NCBI RefSeq assembly: GCF_000002235.5
Contig: NW_022145611.1
Span: 10,318,342-10,382,341 of the forward strand
DNA length: 64,000 nucleotides
Direction of reading: 5' to 3'
Origin: Strongylocentrotus purpuratus
Taxonomy: Eukaryota; Echinodermata; Echinoidea; Camarodonta; Strongylocentrotidae
Positions 10,996 through 23,177 of the stretch are shown in pieces (positions within the stretch are counted from its first letter, which is position 1; each line of letters opens with the position of its first letter). The position numbers were made by a program, and so were the translations under genes. The notes beneath the pieces were generated by a model, which made no database searches, was not told where the DNA came from, and saw only the letters and a program-made list of their open reading frames with translations.

Positions 10996-13900
10996 CTACC
11001 GCACGTGCTGAATGGTGTACTTTCCCTTCTCCAGGTTGTGAAGGAGAAGCTTGGATTTGGTTCCGTCATGTCTCCGTACCCACACCTCCCGAGCGTCGAT
11101 GGCAGTTATTCTGGCCCTGCATGGTGATATGAAAATACAGAGAAATAGGGTATAACATATTATGTTGTTATACTACATTTTATTCCCCATGTTGTTTAGG
11201 TTTTCTTTTCTTCATAGATATATTGATTTTTTTTTTAAATAAAGAACATACTAATGAATCATCTTTACTTTGTTCATGCATCCAAAAGTGACCTGCCCAT
11301 TCGCTAAAGACTAACAAAAAACTGTAACCTTAAAAAATACAGTGAGATATTAATCACACTAATCTTGGATTAAAGACCAAAATGATAAAAAATGTAGCTC
11401 TCATCTAAATAGTCGTCCTGAGCAATAATACAACATCTCTTCTATTATGTGCCTTCATCATGACTTACTAATGGCAGAGAGTGTTTATTTCAATCACACT
11501 TCTTTATCTCAAATTATTTTCGTTTATTAAGGGTTATCTTGAGTTTAAGTTGTGGGGAAATTAAAATACCAATATTTAACATTATAACACAATGCCATTA
11601 GTTACACAAACTTGACAGTGATGTATAACAGCTTAGCAGAAGAGAAAGAGAGATAGATAGGTAAAGAGAGGAGGAACTCATATTATCAAGATTGTGATCC
11701 CTTAGCTCTGTCATTATGTTCATGTTTTGTCTGCCTACTTAGTTGTCAGCACTTTTTCTAACCTATTCTCTCACTATGCTGATACACACAATATTACATT
11801 ATGTTTGGGATTACATGGTAGCCTATTCAAAATGACAAGACAAGACAATTTCTCTTTGAATAATGCTTCATTACCAAACAAAAACTCCCATGACACTGTA
11901 AACCGCTCTCTATCCAAACTACTGCGGCATAATAAAATAACACGAGCACCGCGCACTTAACATTTTCGTATCATAATAATGAGCATGCTTTGCGGCCTTT
12001 GGTGCACACAGCTTTTATATTTCATTACCCCACTTACCATTCTTTTACATAGAATATGTTTATAAAATAGTTTTTATTTTGTTACAGCAGGCTTTAGTTT
12101 AGGTAATTTATTGCATCATGGTATGAACTAGGCTTCAGCGATTAGTCATAAATCAATGTACTCACGATACTGGAGAGTCCTCCCTATTCTCAATGAGGAT
12201 CTGGTCCTTTTTGTGAAACGTTCTGCCGTCATAGCGCAGCTTTCCTTCTTCATATTTGGCACTGTGTGATGTACGCCCTGGGGAGAGGTAACATATGAAG
12301 TAGAAAAAAGACAGTAAGGCTATGTACAACAAGAACAAGCTCCTCCAAACAAGGTACAGTCCAGAGGAAAGACGGTAGACAGGCGGCCTTTCTAGACAGG
12401 TTCTACAACACACATTTTTTTTTTCAAGGGAGACAAGATACTTGGACACTAAAGACAGGTGGCCTTCATAGAGAGAGGTGGCCAGTAAGACAGAATTGAC
12501 TGTATAATGAGAGTGCAGAGAAGAGCGAAAATAGGATAAGAGCCCATCTCAAAGGAGTTAAGTTTATGTATAGGAAATCAGCTATATCATCTGTAATACT
12601 GGAGGCATTGGACTTAAACAATACCAAGAAACGTGAGGGTAAAAAAAGAGGAGGGGGGGGGACCAATTGAGTAATTTAATGTATAATTAAATTAAATACA
12701 TATTGAAACAATTTATAATATCAATGGGAATGGAGTTCCTAAAGTAACAATCTGTCTCAAACAGTGTAAATACAAAAAAAATTAACTCACCATCTGATTT
12801 CCTTCTCGCACTTGCACCTCTTGCCTGTAAATAAAAAAGAAAACATAAATAAATACTTCATATATTGATCCACATGTACACATGCATATATTGCTTCAAA
12901 GCAATGCAGATATACAAAATTACAAAGAGAAACACTATGCAATATCATATAATTTTCAACTTGCAAGCTCTAAGTAAAGTCAATTTTTAAAGATTTTAAC
13001 TTGGAAAATTGAAGGCATCCACATTCATAGAATAGAGGCTCGTTTGTATAACAAGCCTCTAGGATTAGCCTTTGTACGGCTGGTTCACTTTTTTTTTCCA
13101 AATTATATTTTCAGTACATCTTTACGCACAAATTAATCTGTCTCTAGGTGGTTAAAATTATTTAACCATCACACACGCAAAGCATAATATAATTGTCAAG
13201 TCATATGCCCCGCAGAAGAGTTGTAACACAAATTTTGGTCAAATTTTTAACTTTTAGAGTTTGTGATAAAACTGTTTGTTTTAAATAGCAAATGTACATA
13301 ATGAATGGACCGAATGTGTTGTGAAGAAGTAGTCAAAGAAATTAAAAAACTTTTAGATGTGTATTTTAGGAAATGCACATTTGATAGCTGTGCATATGTC
13401 CAGGCATTTCCACTGGGCATATGACAATATCATCAAGACAAATAAACTAATGCCTCAGTCACACCTTTGCGTATTTGGCTTGCGTATAGCTGCGTATTTA
13501 TGGCAAGTATTTCTTGATATCGAGAATTACCATTGCTTTAAAACAGAACAAGGGAAACCCTCTCGGCGGTCTCGCCTGCATAACGCAATTCAATATGATA
13601 AACCAGAACGTCTATGACGTAGCGCTCATCCGCATCTCGCAACAACAAATATCGTAAATTTTATGTGGTACACTTTTGAACTGGTCAAAAAATAAAAATT
13701 TGATGGCCTGAAAGGAACATAATTTCATTTCATTTGCATAAAGTACCATAAATAATCAATGGAGCAAAAGATAAGGCAAACCAAATCAAAATCGGTCAAG
13801 AAATGAGGGAAAAGAAGCAATTTTTGTTATTTTTGGAATAAATTTGCATAAATTACCATAATTAATTAATGGAGAACAATTTCAAAATTCTGTGTAGAAG

Positions 13901-15700
13901 TTTAGTGTACCAAATTTAGCTTTACGATATAAAGCAAACCAAATCAAAATCGGTCGAGAAATGAAGGAGAAGAAGCCTTTTTTGTGATTTTGAATAAATT
14001 TGCATAAATTAGCATTGATAATGAATTTCACGATTCTTTGTAGAAATTTTAAATCCCCCTCCTAGCCCTATCATATGAAACAATCAGAATCAAAATCGGT
14101 TGAAAAATAACGAAGAAGAAGCATTTTGAAAATCTTGATGTTGATGCCACAACAAAGTCTAAGTTTGTTGACCTTAAATGACCTTTGACCTTAACTTAGT
14201 GACCTGAAATTCTACTCACATGATTGGGGAGACTTGATAACCCTATAGTCCAAGTTTCATTGACTAACAACTTATACTTTCAAAATTATATCAAAAATTC
14301 AAAAACTTAACCTTAGGTTAATTTTTCGATGATGATGCTACAACATAGTCCAAGTCTGTTGACCTGAAATGATCTTTGACCTCGACTTTGTGATCTGAAA
14401 TTCTACTCACATGATTGGGAATACTTGATTACCCTATAGTCAAAGTTTCATTGACTAAGAACTTATACTTTAAAAATAATATCAAAAATTCGAAAAACTT
14501 AACCTTAGGTTAAGTTTTTGATGTTGACGCCGCCGTCGCCGTCACCGGAAAAGCGGCGCCTATGTCTCGCTTTTTGCTACGTAGGCGAGACAACGAGACA
14601 AAAATCATTTCTTTTCTTGATATCAAGAATTCATTTCTTAATATCAAGAAATAGGAATAAATGTTACACGAGCCAAATACGTAAAGGTGTGACTGAGGCA
14701 TAACACATGCATCATACATCATAGCTTAATAGAAAAAAGAGAAAACAACACCAGATTGTCAGTTCAACAACCTCATGTCTATACCTTCATTATTGCTGTC
14801 CAATCATCAAGGATGTCATCCTCTCGCAGCATATATATAATATAGGGACGTACATGGGAAGTCAAGGACAAAAATGACATGATGGCAAAATATATCCCCA
14901 CATTATGCAAACTTTCTTCTGTCTGTTAGTGTGAAATTGACCCTTCATTAAAAGGTGGATTGGATGGATGCACAAAAAGAAAAATAAGAGAAGGGGATTA
15001 AAGAATAGTTTAGAATAAATATGATAAGAGTAAGGGTTACATATTTTTTTTTAAATTGAGAATCACTAATGACATAGGTAATTGTTGGAAATATATTCAT
15101 GTGTATGAAATATCATATGGGAATATTGTATTAAAAGTATTCAATGTATCACTTTCTAGATTTTTATGAAGGAACATACAGTTTTTTCATGGGATAAAAT
15201 CATCTATAACAGTCACCTATTTTAGATTAAGTCTGTTCTACCATTAAAATGGAAAAGGAATTATTGCAAAAAACATTGATGCAAGCACTGGAAGAGCTCT
15301 CCAACTTACTACTGTCAAACCTGCTTTAGTGACCACCTGTCTACAACAAGCACATTTTTTGTCTCCCTTGAAAATGGTTTCTCATTGAAACATGTACTAA
15401 AGGAACCTGTCTTCAAAGACCACTTTTTGTGATTCCCTTGGGCGGTCGCTGAAGACAGGTTTGACTGTATTCTCCTTTTTATCTTTTGCCCTACGTGACT
15501 TAGGCATGTTTCAAGGACAGAACATTTTACACATAGGAAATTTGAGAAAACATTTGTAGTGATTGAAAAGGATATCTGATACAGCTACAGGTTTCTTCTT
15601 TCGGTCAGAATGTGTTGAATCAGGTTTCTTCCCTTTCTGCTTCAAGATTCGAGACTCATTCCATAATTCTGGAAAGCAAGGGGATAAAAATATAATTCAA

Positions 15701-15742
<42 letters not shown>

Positions 15743-18667
15743 TACAAGAATGCAATAACAACAAGAAAATGATACAATAACATAATGGCTTAAAATTTTC
15801 TTTTTAAAACATCAGTGACACTGCATTAAAATGAGTTGAAATCTATCAGTCTCTTTAATATCTTTAAACCCTTCTATTTATTTTAGAAATATTTATCCTT
15901 TCAATTAGACTTTCAACTCTAACAAAGATAATTTGCATGTTATTGGAAAGCGCATCAGGTGTGAACTAAAAGTTAATCTAAAAAGACTGTCCTCATTATC
16001 CATCTAAAAAAAATTTTAGCAAACAACAACAAAAACTTGTTGGGGGAGAGCTAAACATCAATATACTGCCACTAGTTGTGCAGCTAAACAGAAGCAATTA
16101 ATTAGTTTCACTGAATAAAATGTCAAGATGTTTACCTGTTGTAAGATCAATGTTATGTCTGTCTTCCTCTAGTCTTCTGATCTTCTCGTCGAGATCAGCT
16201 TTCATGAGATCCCGGAGTAAACTTTTCTCACTCTGTGAATGAAAATACAGAAATATTTGATTCTCACATATAATGTACCAATCACAAACATACTAAATAA
16301 TTTAATAGAAGAAGTTTGAACAAAACAAAAATTATACAATACATGTATGCAATTTATGTTTTTACATATGTTCTCTATTTTCTTCAATACTAGTGGTCAC
16401 ATTTTTTAGTCCTTTTTTTTACCATAGCTTCTTTTTCTGACTTTTAAGCAGAAAAGATAACTTTTATTTACATAAAGGAATCATTTTTGAAAATTTTCAA
16501 TGTAAATACAGAACTCATTCATATACATAGTATGTCTAAACAGTCATACCGCAGCCGGTGCGAAAACCCTCTATTTTATTCAGCACGTATGCAAGAATTT
16601 ACGTGTCTTGCATACGTAATGAGTAGTGCAGACGGTCTTCCCGATCGGCAATTTTTGCCTTTATAATTGTTCATTTCTCATGAAATGGGTCTTATTTTAA
16701 AGATAAGAAGTTGCACTCTCTATATACTTATATGACAATCATGTTAGATATATTTTTGAAACAGAAATTTCGCCTTGAAAATGGGGTTTTTCGACGATAA
16801 ATCTATCTAAAGAGTAGGGCTGATTTTCACATAGAAATCATTCTTGCGTCAAGAAGATGTTATAATCAGTATAAAGCATAAATATTTTTCTTTACAATGA
16901 TATCAAAATTATTATATTTTACGCTGTCCCAAAGTCAGGAACCAAAAAAGTCACGCTCATGTTCATGAATAATTAAAAAAAAGTAGTAAATTTTGCCGAT
17001 GTGATAATAGAGAGTTCTGATTGGTCAACTACGTCAACTACGTCACATATGTTTCACTTTGGTTTATTAACATTCTGAATACCAGATTTTGGTAACCATG
17101 CATTGTGGCGTGCGCCTGTAATGCACGTGCGCGTAAGCCGTCTTGACAACAATCTAAGGACCCGAGATCAAATACCTCACCTGTCATGTAGGTGACTCTT
17201 TTCTGCTATATTTCTTTTTTAATCATTTTTCTAATTTTTTTTCGGCTAGTCGATGGCGCGGCGGAGCTCCCTGGAGTTTAATAATCAGTTATGCATTGCC
17301 ATTGCTCAGACGACGAGCGTACACGAGTATGAAATCACACAATTTCGCGCTATCATAAAAAGAACAAATTGGTAATTTCCGGGTTTTTAGGGTCTTAATT
17401 ACTATGATTATAAAAAGAACATGATTTTGCGTCAATTAGGTTTTGACATATTTTTGATCAGTGACTTTTCATCTTTCGAACGAATCTCAAAGTGGACAAA
17501 TTTATTTTGTCCCAAAGTCAGGAACCAAAAGTGAAATTCCCGGGTCAAAACAGCAGTTGAAATGTTACAAAAATAGCGTCAATAAAAGTTGTGAAAATTA
17601 TTGTTTACAAATTGCGAAATATGGCAAATTACATATCAAACTGATGCTGAAAATCTTGAGAGTGACTTTCCGTTGCATGCTGCCATGTTGAATGAAGTTA
17701 ACGACCAAAAACGCAGCTACATGTACACCCCTACAAATCTCACTGAAAAGCGCATGGAAATTCAGCAGACGTAAATGTTATGTGATCGCCAGATATCGCT
17801 GAATAAAAATCAGCTTTCAGCCTCATTAACGCGCGCGCTGCGGTCTGACTGTAAAGCTGCTGTGTATCATAACTGCCGAACTTCCACAGCAAAAATTACT
17901 AATTTCCTAAGGCTAAGTTAGGAATACAATGTATGCTGTATTTTGTATGTTTTTGCATTACAGCTTTCTCCGAGAGAAAGAGGCATGTATCATACTTTTG
18001 AATTGATTTGCTTTGATTTTATTTCTGCATTTTTTCCAAATAAAATATAACTGAATAACAAAGAACATATAAATGTAAAGTATAATACAACATAAACAAT
18101 TATTTCTTCATGTCAACATTTTTTTTAAACATAATATATGTACATATAATAACAAAACTTATTATTTCCATAACATATTATCATAAATTTAAAGTATTAT
18201 CCGAACTATTCTGTTAGAAAAGTGCAGGAGACCGCAATAATAAGCAAAGCTTGATAAGGATGGCGGCCTTATCATTAGTTTTAAGCTCAAAATGTATGAA
18301 TTTTCCTGCAAAAGATTTCTTTTTTGCAGCTACATGCACATGTGTATTTTTATTTTTTCTCAGTTGGAGGGAAGAGGGGGCATTTATTTTCATATTTAGT
18401 ACATTAACTGGAAGATGATTTCATACTCCTCAAAAGCTAAATTAATTCTCACTCTTATGTTGGACTTATTTCCCTTCTCATCATATTTTTATATTGTTTA
18501 CAGATCCTTTTTCTTTCTTCTTCTAGTTCTTCATCTTCTTAGTTTTACTTTCTTTCTTCCTTTCTTTCTTTCTTTCTTTCTTCTTCCTTCCTTCCTTCCT
18601 TCCTTCCTTCCTTCCTTCCTTCCTTCCTTCCTTCCTTCCTTCCTTCCTTCCTTCCTTCCTTCCTTCT

Positions 18668-18707
<40 letters not shown>

Positions 18708-21700
18708 TCATTCATTCTTTCTTGTTATTATTCTTTTAATTCTGTCCTTTTTATGTTTTGGGGGGAGGGGTACAAGGAGGAAGTAATATGAATAAAAAAT
18801 TACCTCATGGTTTTCCCTCGAGGCCTTCTCCTCGCTCTGTAGTTTATTCCTGATGTTTTCCATGCGTAGCTCCCTCAGGACACTGGCGATACGGAGCTTT
18901 CTACCCTTCATCTGGTCCAGATCATGCAGGGGGTTCAGATACTCATTAGCAGCTTCCAGCTTGACCTCGGTCAGCTTGTACTCGACCTGTTCAACTCGTT
19001 CCGAGTACAGCCTACATTCATCAAGGAACAAGACATGTCAAAATTAGTGTGTATGTATTCTTTGGGGTAGATTTTCTATCATGTTTCCTTTTCAGAGCAC
19101 TTTCTAAAATAAAAAGCTACCGTATTTAAAAACTGTCTAAAGCTTAATTCCAGCTTACTGTACAACATATTTCTAAAATACCATCCATGCATGTACATCG
19201 ACATACTCTGTCAAAATACATTTTTTTTATTTTTCTTATTTTCTGATTCAGCAAAGGATCGATCAGAAAAGGTGAACAAACAAATGCACTAAATATATTT
19301 TACTTAAATAACAAATATAGGCAGGGATTCAAGCTATATTATTTATCAACTTGTAATACTTACTGATCTCTGAGGTTTGTGAACTGACTCTCTAAATCAT
19401 CCATGTCCTCCATACATACAGTTCGTCTTCTGTCACAGTCAAGTTCATCAAACTCTGTTCCATTACATAGAGAAAGGAAAACAAACAAACAACCATTGAG
19501 TCTGGGGGAGCTTCATGTATGTTTGATTTTCATTTGTTTTGTTTTTTACAATACACTTGGAAAATATCTTTTGCACATTCAAACCCGATAAGATGGTTTT
19601 GGCAGTGAAATAATATAAAGCACATCTATATTTTCAAAAAGTTAGATTATAAGCACATAGACATACAAAATTACATGTACATGTACACATCAATACCATT
19701 TTTCAGTATTTGAGAGCTGTCAATAATTCAAGATGTCCACAGATTTATTTACAAGTATAACTTAGTTCCCCTATATGTTTTGCCAAATCGCCAATATAAT
19801 GCTACGTCTAGTCTGATATTGCAACTACATGTATTTTAATATAAGACAATCAGAACTCTGAATGCATCTTAAAGCTATTAAAACTACAACCCAGAGAAAA
19901 TACTACCAGAAGAAGATGAAAAGAAAAACAGAAACTATGGAGGTTTATTGCCTGGCCTTTACTTGAGATTTGGAAAGTATCAATTAAAATCATACACTGT
20001 GCCAAGTGAAATTAATCTTTTGATTTCTCATCCTTGTTTCCCAAAAATGGTAAGGAGCAGGGGGTATATATTAATATTTCATATTTTATTTTCATTAATC
20101 AAAGATGGATGCTGCACTTACAAAAGCCCATTCAAAAGACAGTCACACTCTCTTGAAACAAATTGAATTGTTCATGCAGTGTATGCACAAAATAAGCTAA
20201 GTAATTGCACTAAATTTATTACCTTTTTATTTGTGTGTGGCTTTTTATTGGTTGTTTTTTAAATAAAGTTCTCCATTCACATAAAATCAACAAAAAAAAC
20301 AAAAATGGTAGATTTGAGGAGAAAAAGAAAGTAGGCATAGATGAGAGTTTATGAGACATTAATACAGAAATTTGATTACATGGCTTTATTTCGGAGTCAT
20401 ATTGGCTCTTTTACTTCAATTCGTTAGCTAATAATCGTTATTCAAGTTCTAGAAGTTCTAGTATGTAGAATGTGAGGCAAGAACTCCGGACAGTAGATGC
20501 GCACGGCCAATATGGGAGACTATTTCAGAGACCCATAATACCAATTTCCTTCATTTACATTTGCTGCAAGGGATTACCTCGGCTCAAAATACAAAATATG
20601 ATGAGCAGATTCCTCATGAAAAATTATCCTGTTTGAGTTTGACTGTTTGTTTTCATAGAGTCTCCCAAATCAGTTGTGTGTCTCTACTGTCAGGTAATAT
20701 TTGTGCACTAGCAGTAGGGGCGCTGGTCCGAGATTAAGGATCGTCTTCATAAACGAGGATCATCTTCGTAAACACGGACTGATGCGTCCTCAAAAATAAG
20801 GACCGTCTGCATTTTTGCAGACGTTTCATATTTTTGATCGGCACATTGGCGATGCAAAAAACGGATTCTGCAATGATTTTATTGATGAATTTTACATTGA
20901 CATTGTACAGAGACCTTCACATTATAAGCAATAAATCCTTGGGAAGACGGACAACCCATAAAAGTAGACGGTGAACTAGGGTTATTTTTCCCCGGGAAAT
21001 CCATTTTTGGCACCGCCAGCGGGCGGTTCTGTACCATGAAACCCCCAGAGTGCCGATGAAAAAAAAACATCCTCGAAAATGCAGACAACCCTTATTTTTG
21101 AGGACGCATTTTTTGTCCTTGTTTATGAGGATATCCTTGTTTAAGAGGACGATCCTCATTCTCGGACCAGCGCCCCTACTGATTAGATTAATAATTTGCT
21201 TGTTTATTTCCTACAAGTACAAAGTGGGATTTTTAAAAATAATTATTCTTCACATCATTCCCCCCTCCCCCCCCCCCCCCCCCCCAGACAAATTGACAAG
21301 AGAGAAGATCTAGAGTAGATCTATGTCAGAGTGATTTGGAAAACAAAACAAGTAAACTTGTATAAATAGTGGTGTGAAGATAGCACGAACGTGTTCGCTC
21401 CGCCAGCGGCCGCATCGCCTCCCGTCAATACGCAGTACCCTACCCAGTCTCTCAAGATGGGTCTAAATGACAGCTGCTGACAGATTGAAAATTCGCACGA
21501 CGGGAGAAATTCAGCGCAAAATAAATCACACAGAATAACAAGTCTCCAGACACCAGGTATTCAACAAAAAAGCTACCAAGTTAAGAAAGTATCGATTTAT
21601 ACAAAATATAATTTGAAAGAGTACACAAACTCTTCTTTCCGCCACAAATTTCAGTCACAAAAATACAAAAGTCAACCGAAAAACCACTTCACAGACGAAC

Positions 21701-21884
21701 ATCACACAAAAATCTCAATTAGCGGGACCGAAGCGAAGGGATTCTTACCTGAGGAGTCGTCATCACTCCCTGAAGATCCACTTTCAGACTCCTCTTCTTC
21801 ACTTTTATCCGAGTAAGTTATGCTCATCTCTTCCTCCATGTCTTCAGGTTCACTGTCACAACCCATCTCATTTATTGAAGGCAT
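10996..21884 (-). CDS. BRMS1L: BRMS1-like Sin3/HDAC corepressor subunit (nine coding exons)
   Basis: Nine minus-strand exons join in phase to a 318-aa protein: 21884-21749, 19454-19364, 19011-18804, 16232-16136, 15668-15576, 14849-14785, 12824-12791, 12277-12166, 11116-10996. Vertebrate BRMS1L is of nearly the same length and the order of recognisable segments matches: an acidic N-terminus (SDKSEEEESESGSSG), FDELDCDRRR, the Sds3-like coiled-coil region (QLYSERVEQVEYKL, EKIRRLEEDRHNIDLT, about residues 50-180), GPYIIYML with DDILDDWTAI (about 209-228), then SAKYEEGKLRYDG and a basic C-terminus (REVWVRRHDGTKSKLLLHNL). The family acts in the nucleus in Sin3-HDAC corepressor complexes. The start is the ATG in AGGATGCC; a TTG-initiated extension upstream is not credible. 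All introns are GT-AG except intron 5, which is AT-AC. Introns hold many MITEs. Identity is confident; exact boundaries are from splice consensus and phase. Confidence 0.95.
12355..12504. mobile_element. TA-flanked MITE, family A copy 1
   Basis: Bounded by TACAGTCC... and ...TTGACTGTA with TA at both ends. Internal words GACAGG.GGCC and CAAGGGAGACAAGA are shared with the copies at 15310-15469 and 55358-55517. It lies between BRMS1L exons 7 and 8. This is the more diverged of the three clear copies. Confidence 0.65.
13451..14700. mobile_element. Harbinger-like non-autonomous element, 1250 bp
   Basis: TGCCTCAGTCACACCTTT opens the element at 13451 and its inverted copy closes it at 14700; 31 of the terminal 34 bases match. 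TAA flanks both sides (13448-13450 and 14701-14703), a 3-bp target duplication typical of PIF/Harbinger elements. No transposase is present. The interior holds repeated TTTGCATAAATTA words and two tandem copies of a 191-bp unit (about 14138-14525) rich in TGACCT. It sits in the BRMS1L intron between exons 6 and 7, its right end 84 bp from exon 6. Confidence 0.75.
14138..14525 (+). repeat. Two tandem 191-bp units inside the Harbinger-like element
   Basis: The word TCTACTCACATGATTGGG recurs at 14211 and 14402, and long flanking stretches repeat with the same 191-base offset. The first unit contains TGACCTTTGACCT (14179-14191), a perfect direct repeat of two TGACCT half-sites spaced by one base. 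The second unit has a degraded version (TGATCTTTGACCT). Confidence 0.75.
14850..15575 (-). other. BRMS1L: U12-type AT-AC intron of BRMS1L
   Basis: No GT-AG choice preserves the conserved VSGPYI.YML junction here. The minus-strand donor reads ATATCCTTTTC directly after the exon, matching the minor-spliceosome consensus. The intron ends CCATGTAC before GTCCCTATATT. TCCTTGAC at 14868-14861 fits the U12 branch-site consensus, with its A about 12 bases from the intron end. Splicing gives S-G-P-Y-I-I-Y in perfect phase (phase 1). Confidence 0.9.
15310..15469. mobile_element. TA-flanked MITE, family A copy 2
   Basis: TACTGTCAAACCTG on the left and CAGGTTTGACTGTA on the right give short terminal inverted repeats flanked by TA. 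Internally ACCTGTCT.CAAAGACCAC and CCCTTGAAAATGGTTT match the inverted copy at 55358-55517 along the full 160 bp. It lies within the BRMS1L AT-AC intron, about 105 bp from its donor. Confidence 0.8.
15703..15739. repeat. (TA)n microsatellite
   Basis: About 18 TA units lie some 35 bp upstream of the acceptor of BRMS1L exon 5 (minus-strand sense). They replace part of the expected polypyrimidine environment. Confidence 0.9.
16541..17851. mobile_element. TIR element, 1311 bp, non-autonomous
   Basis: CAGTCATACCGCAGC at 16541 faces its inverted partner CAGTCAGACCGCAGC ending at 17851; 18 of the first 22 bases match. TTTTATTCAGC-type words follow in both arms. TAAA flanks both ends (16537-16540 and 17852-17855), so a TAA or TAAA target duplication is plausible. 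The interior carries two direct copies of GTCCCAAAGTCAGGAACCAA (16926 and 17511). No transposase is visible. It lies in the BRMS1L intron between exons 3 and 4. Confidence 0.65.
18549..18722. repeat. (TTTC)n/(TTCC)n compound microsatellite
   Basis: A block of TTCC units is flanked on each side by TTTC units, about 170 bp in total, with a sharp switch between units. Reading frames of repeated PSFL or KEGR through it are artefacts. It is intronic in BRMS1L, about 80 bp downstream of exon 3. Confidence 0.95.
20712..21181. mobile_element. 470-bp element with about 110-bp terminal inverted repeats
   Basis: CAGTAGGGGCGCTGGTCCGA at 20712 is matched exactly by the inverted right end. Similarity continues about 110 bp into each arm (GCGTCCTCAAAAATAAGG in both). 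CAG...CTG ends and a CGCTGGTC core look hAT-like, but I do not see an 8-bp target duplication. The arms themselves contain degenerate direct repeats of AAACNAGGAT. It lies in BRMS1L intron 1. Confidence 0.7.
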
Positions 21885-22000
21885 CCTGGGGGCTCTAAGG
21901 GACAAAATATCGTGAGAAATGGACCCTCACGCGGAGACGATCGGCGGTAGCGAGCGGCGGTAGCGAAATTGTCTATTATTCTTTTCAAAGATTTGTTTAC
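21885..22000 (-). promoter_or_regulatory. BRMS1L: Probable BRMS1L promoter/5' UTR region
   Basis: The bases just upstream of the BRMS1L ATG are locally GC-rich, with repeated CGGCGGTAGCGA words near 21942-21966. No TATA box is evident, which fits a CpG-type housekeeping promoter. The transcription start cannot be fixed from sequence. Confidence 0.35.
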
Positions 22001-22298
22001 CGCCCATGAATGCATGTAGAGGGCGTAGATGGACCGCTACTTGCCAGCATTCGAAATGAGAGTACACTGTACAGTCAGGGAGATGGAAGATATATCCCAT
22101 TTATACAACACTTTTTGGTATTTTTCATTAGTTTATTTTCGGAATACTTTAAAAAAACCAACTTTTCAATTTGTTTCCTCGCTCTATACTTCCTACCATA
22201 TAAATAATGGGGGCTATCAAATATGTAAAATATTATAGAATAATGAAACGGTATATGTGAAAGATTCTTGTATGCTTTCCCCCCCCCCCCCCCAATCT

Positions 22299-22299
<1 letters not shown>

Positions 22300-22334
<35 letters not shown>

Positions 22335-22725
22335 TCTCTGTTAATCCGTCTCCTTTTCTAGCCCCCCCCCCCCCCGATTTGCCTTTTTTACTCTACCCTG
22401 TCCCCAGCTGTATTCTGATGATCCTCTATTCTGTTTTAGTTAGTTAAAGATGATTGTAGCCTGTCCCTCCCTCTACTTTTCCCTTGTCTTTCGCCATCCT
22501 ATAACTCTCTCTCTCCCTCTCCCCGTCCTTTCTCTCTCCTCAGTCTCTCTCTCTCTCTCTCCCTTCCCCTTTTCTAGCCCCCCCCCCCCCGATCTGTCTG
22601 TTTCACTCTATCCTGTCCCCGGCTGTATTCTGATGATCCTCTATTCTCTTTTTAGTTAGTTAAAGATGATTATAGCTTGTCCCCTCCCCATACATTTCCC
22701 TTGTCTTTCTCCATCCTATATCTCT
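22300..22725. repeat. 215-bp tandem duplication with TC and poly-C tracts
   Basis: CTGTATTCTGATGATCCTCT occurs at 22408 and again at 22623. The blocks around it (TTTTCTAG plus poly-C, then TTAGTTAGTTAAAGATGATT, then GTCCC) repeat in the same order. The copies differ mainly in the length of TC and C runs. Confidence 0.85.
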
Positions 22726-23177
22726 TTTTCTCCCACATTCACTCCAACTCTTTTGTCCTCTATACACTCTTTCTTTTCTTTCGTTATCTATAAAATGTTA
22801 TGAGGATTTCTTTTCATTCTGTAAATGTCCTGATGCTTTTTTGTGCTCTTTTTTTGCTCAGCTGAAAGCTATACTATATACATCTACTATTTTCAAAATT
22901 CTATATGTAGACCACCTAATCTCAGAACCTTTGACAATTCTTTAGCTATTCGCGTGGTTCGTATACCATAAATCTTTTCTTGTGTTTGAATACCATCATC
23001 TGATCTATCTTCATTAGTGTAAGCAGCTCAAAACATTGTTTGCATCTTCCAACTCTTACTTCCCATATTATTATCTGCTCTTAACCCCCTTCCTGTCTAT
23101 CTTTGGACCTTTTTCACTCTCTCGTGCTGTCTGCATTCTCGTCGTATACAATCGATTATCATATTACCTTATAATCA

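Noticed and set aside
13357..13617. 86-aa frame and related frames containing MPQSHL.VFG at 14510-14722
   Set aside because: Both read through the terminal inverted repeats of the Harbinger-like element, which explains their shared peptide.
18415..18786. Leucine/serine/proline-rich reading frame and its lysine/glutamate-rich antisense
   Set aside because: It is the translation of a TTTC/TTCC microsatellite inside a BRMS1L intron.
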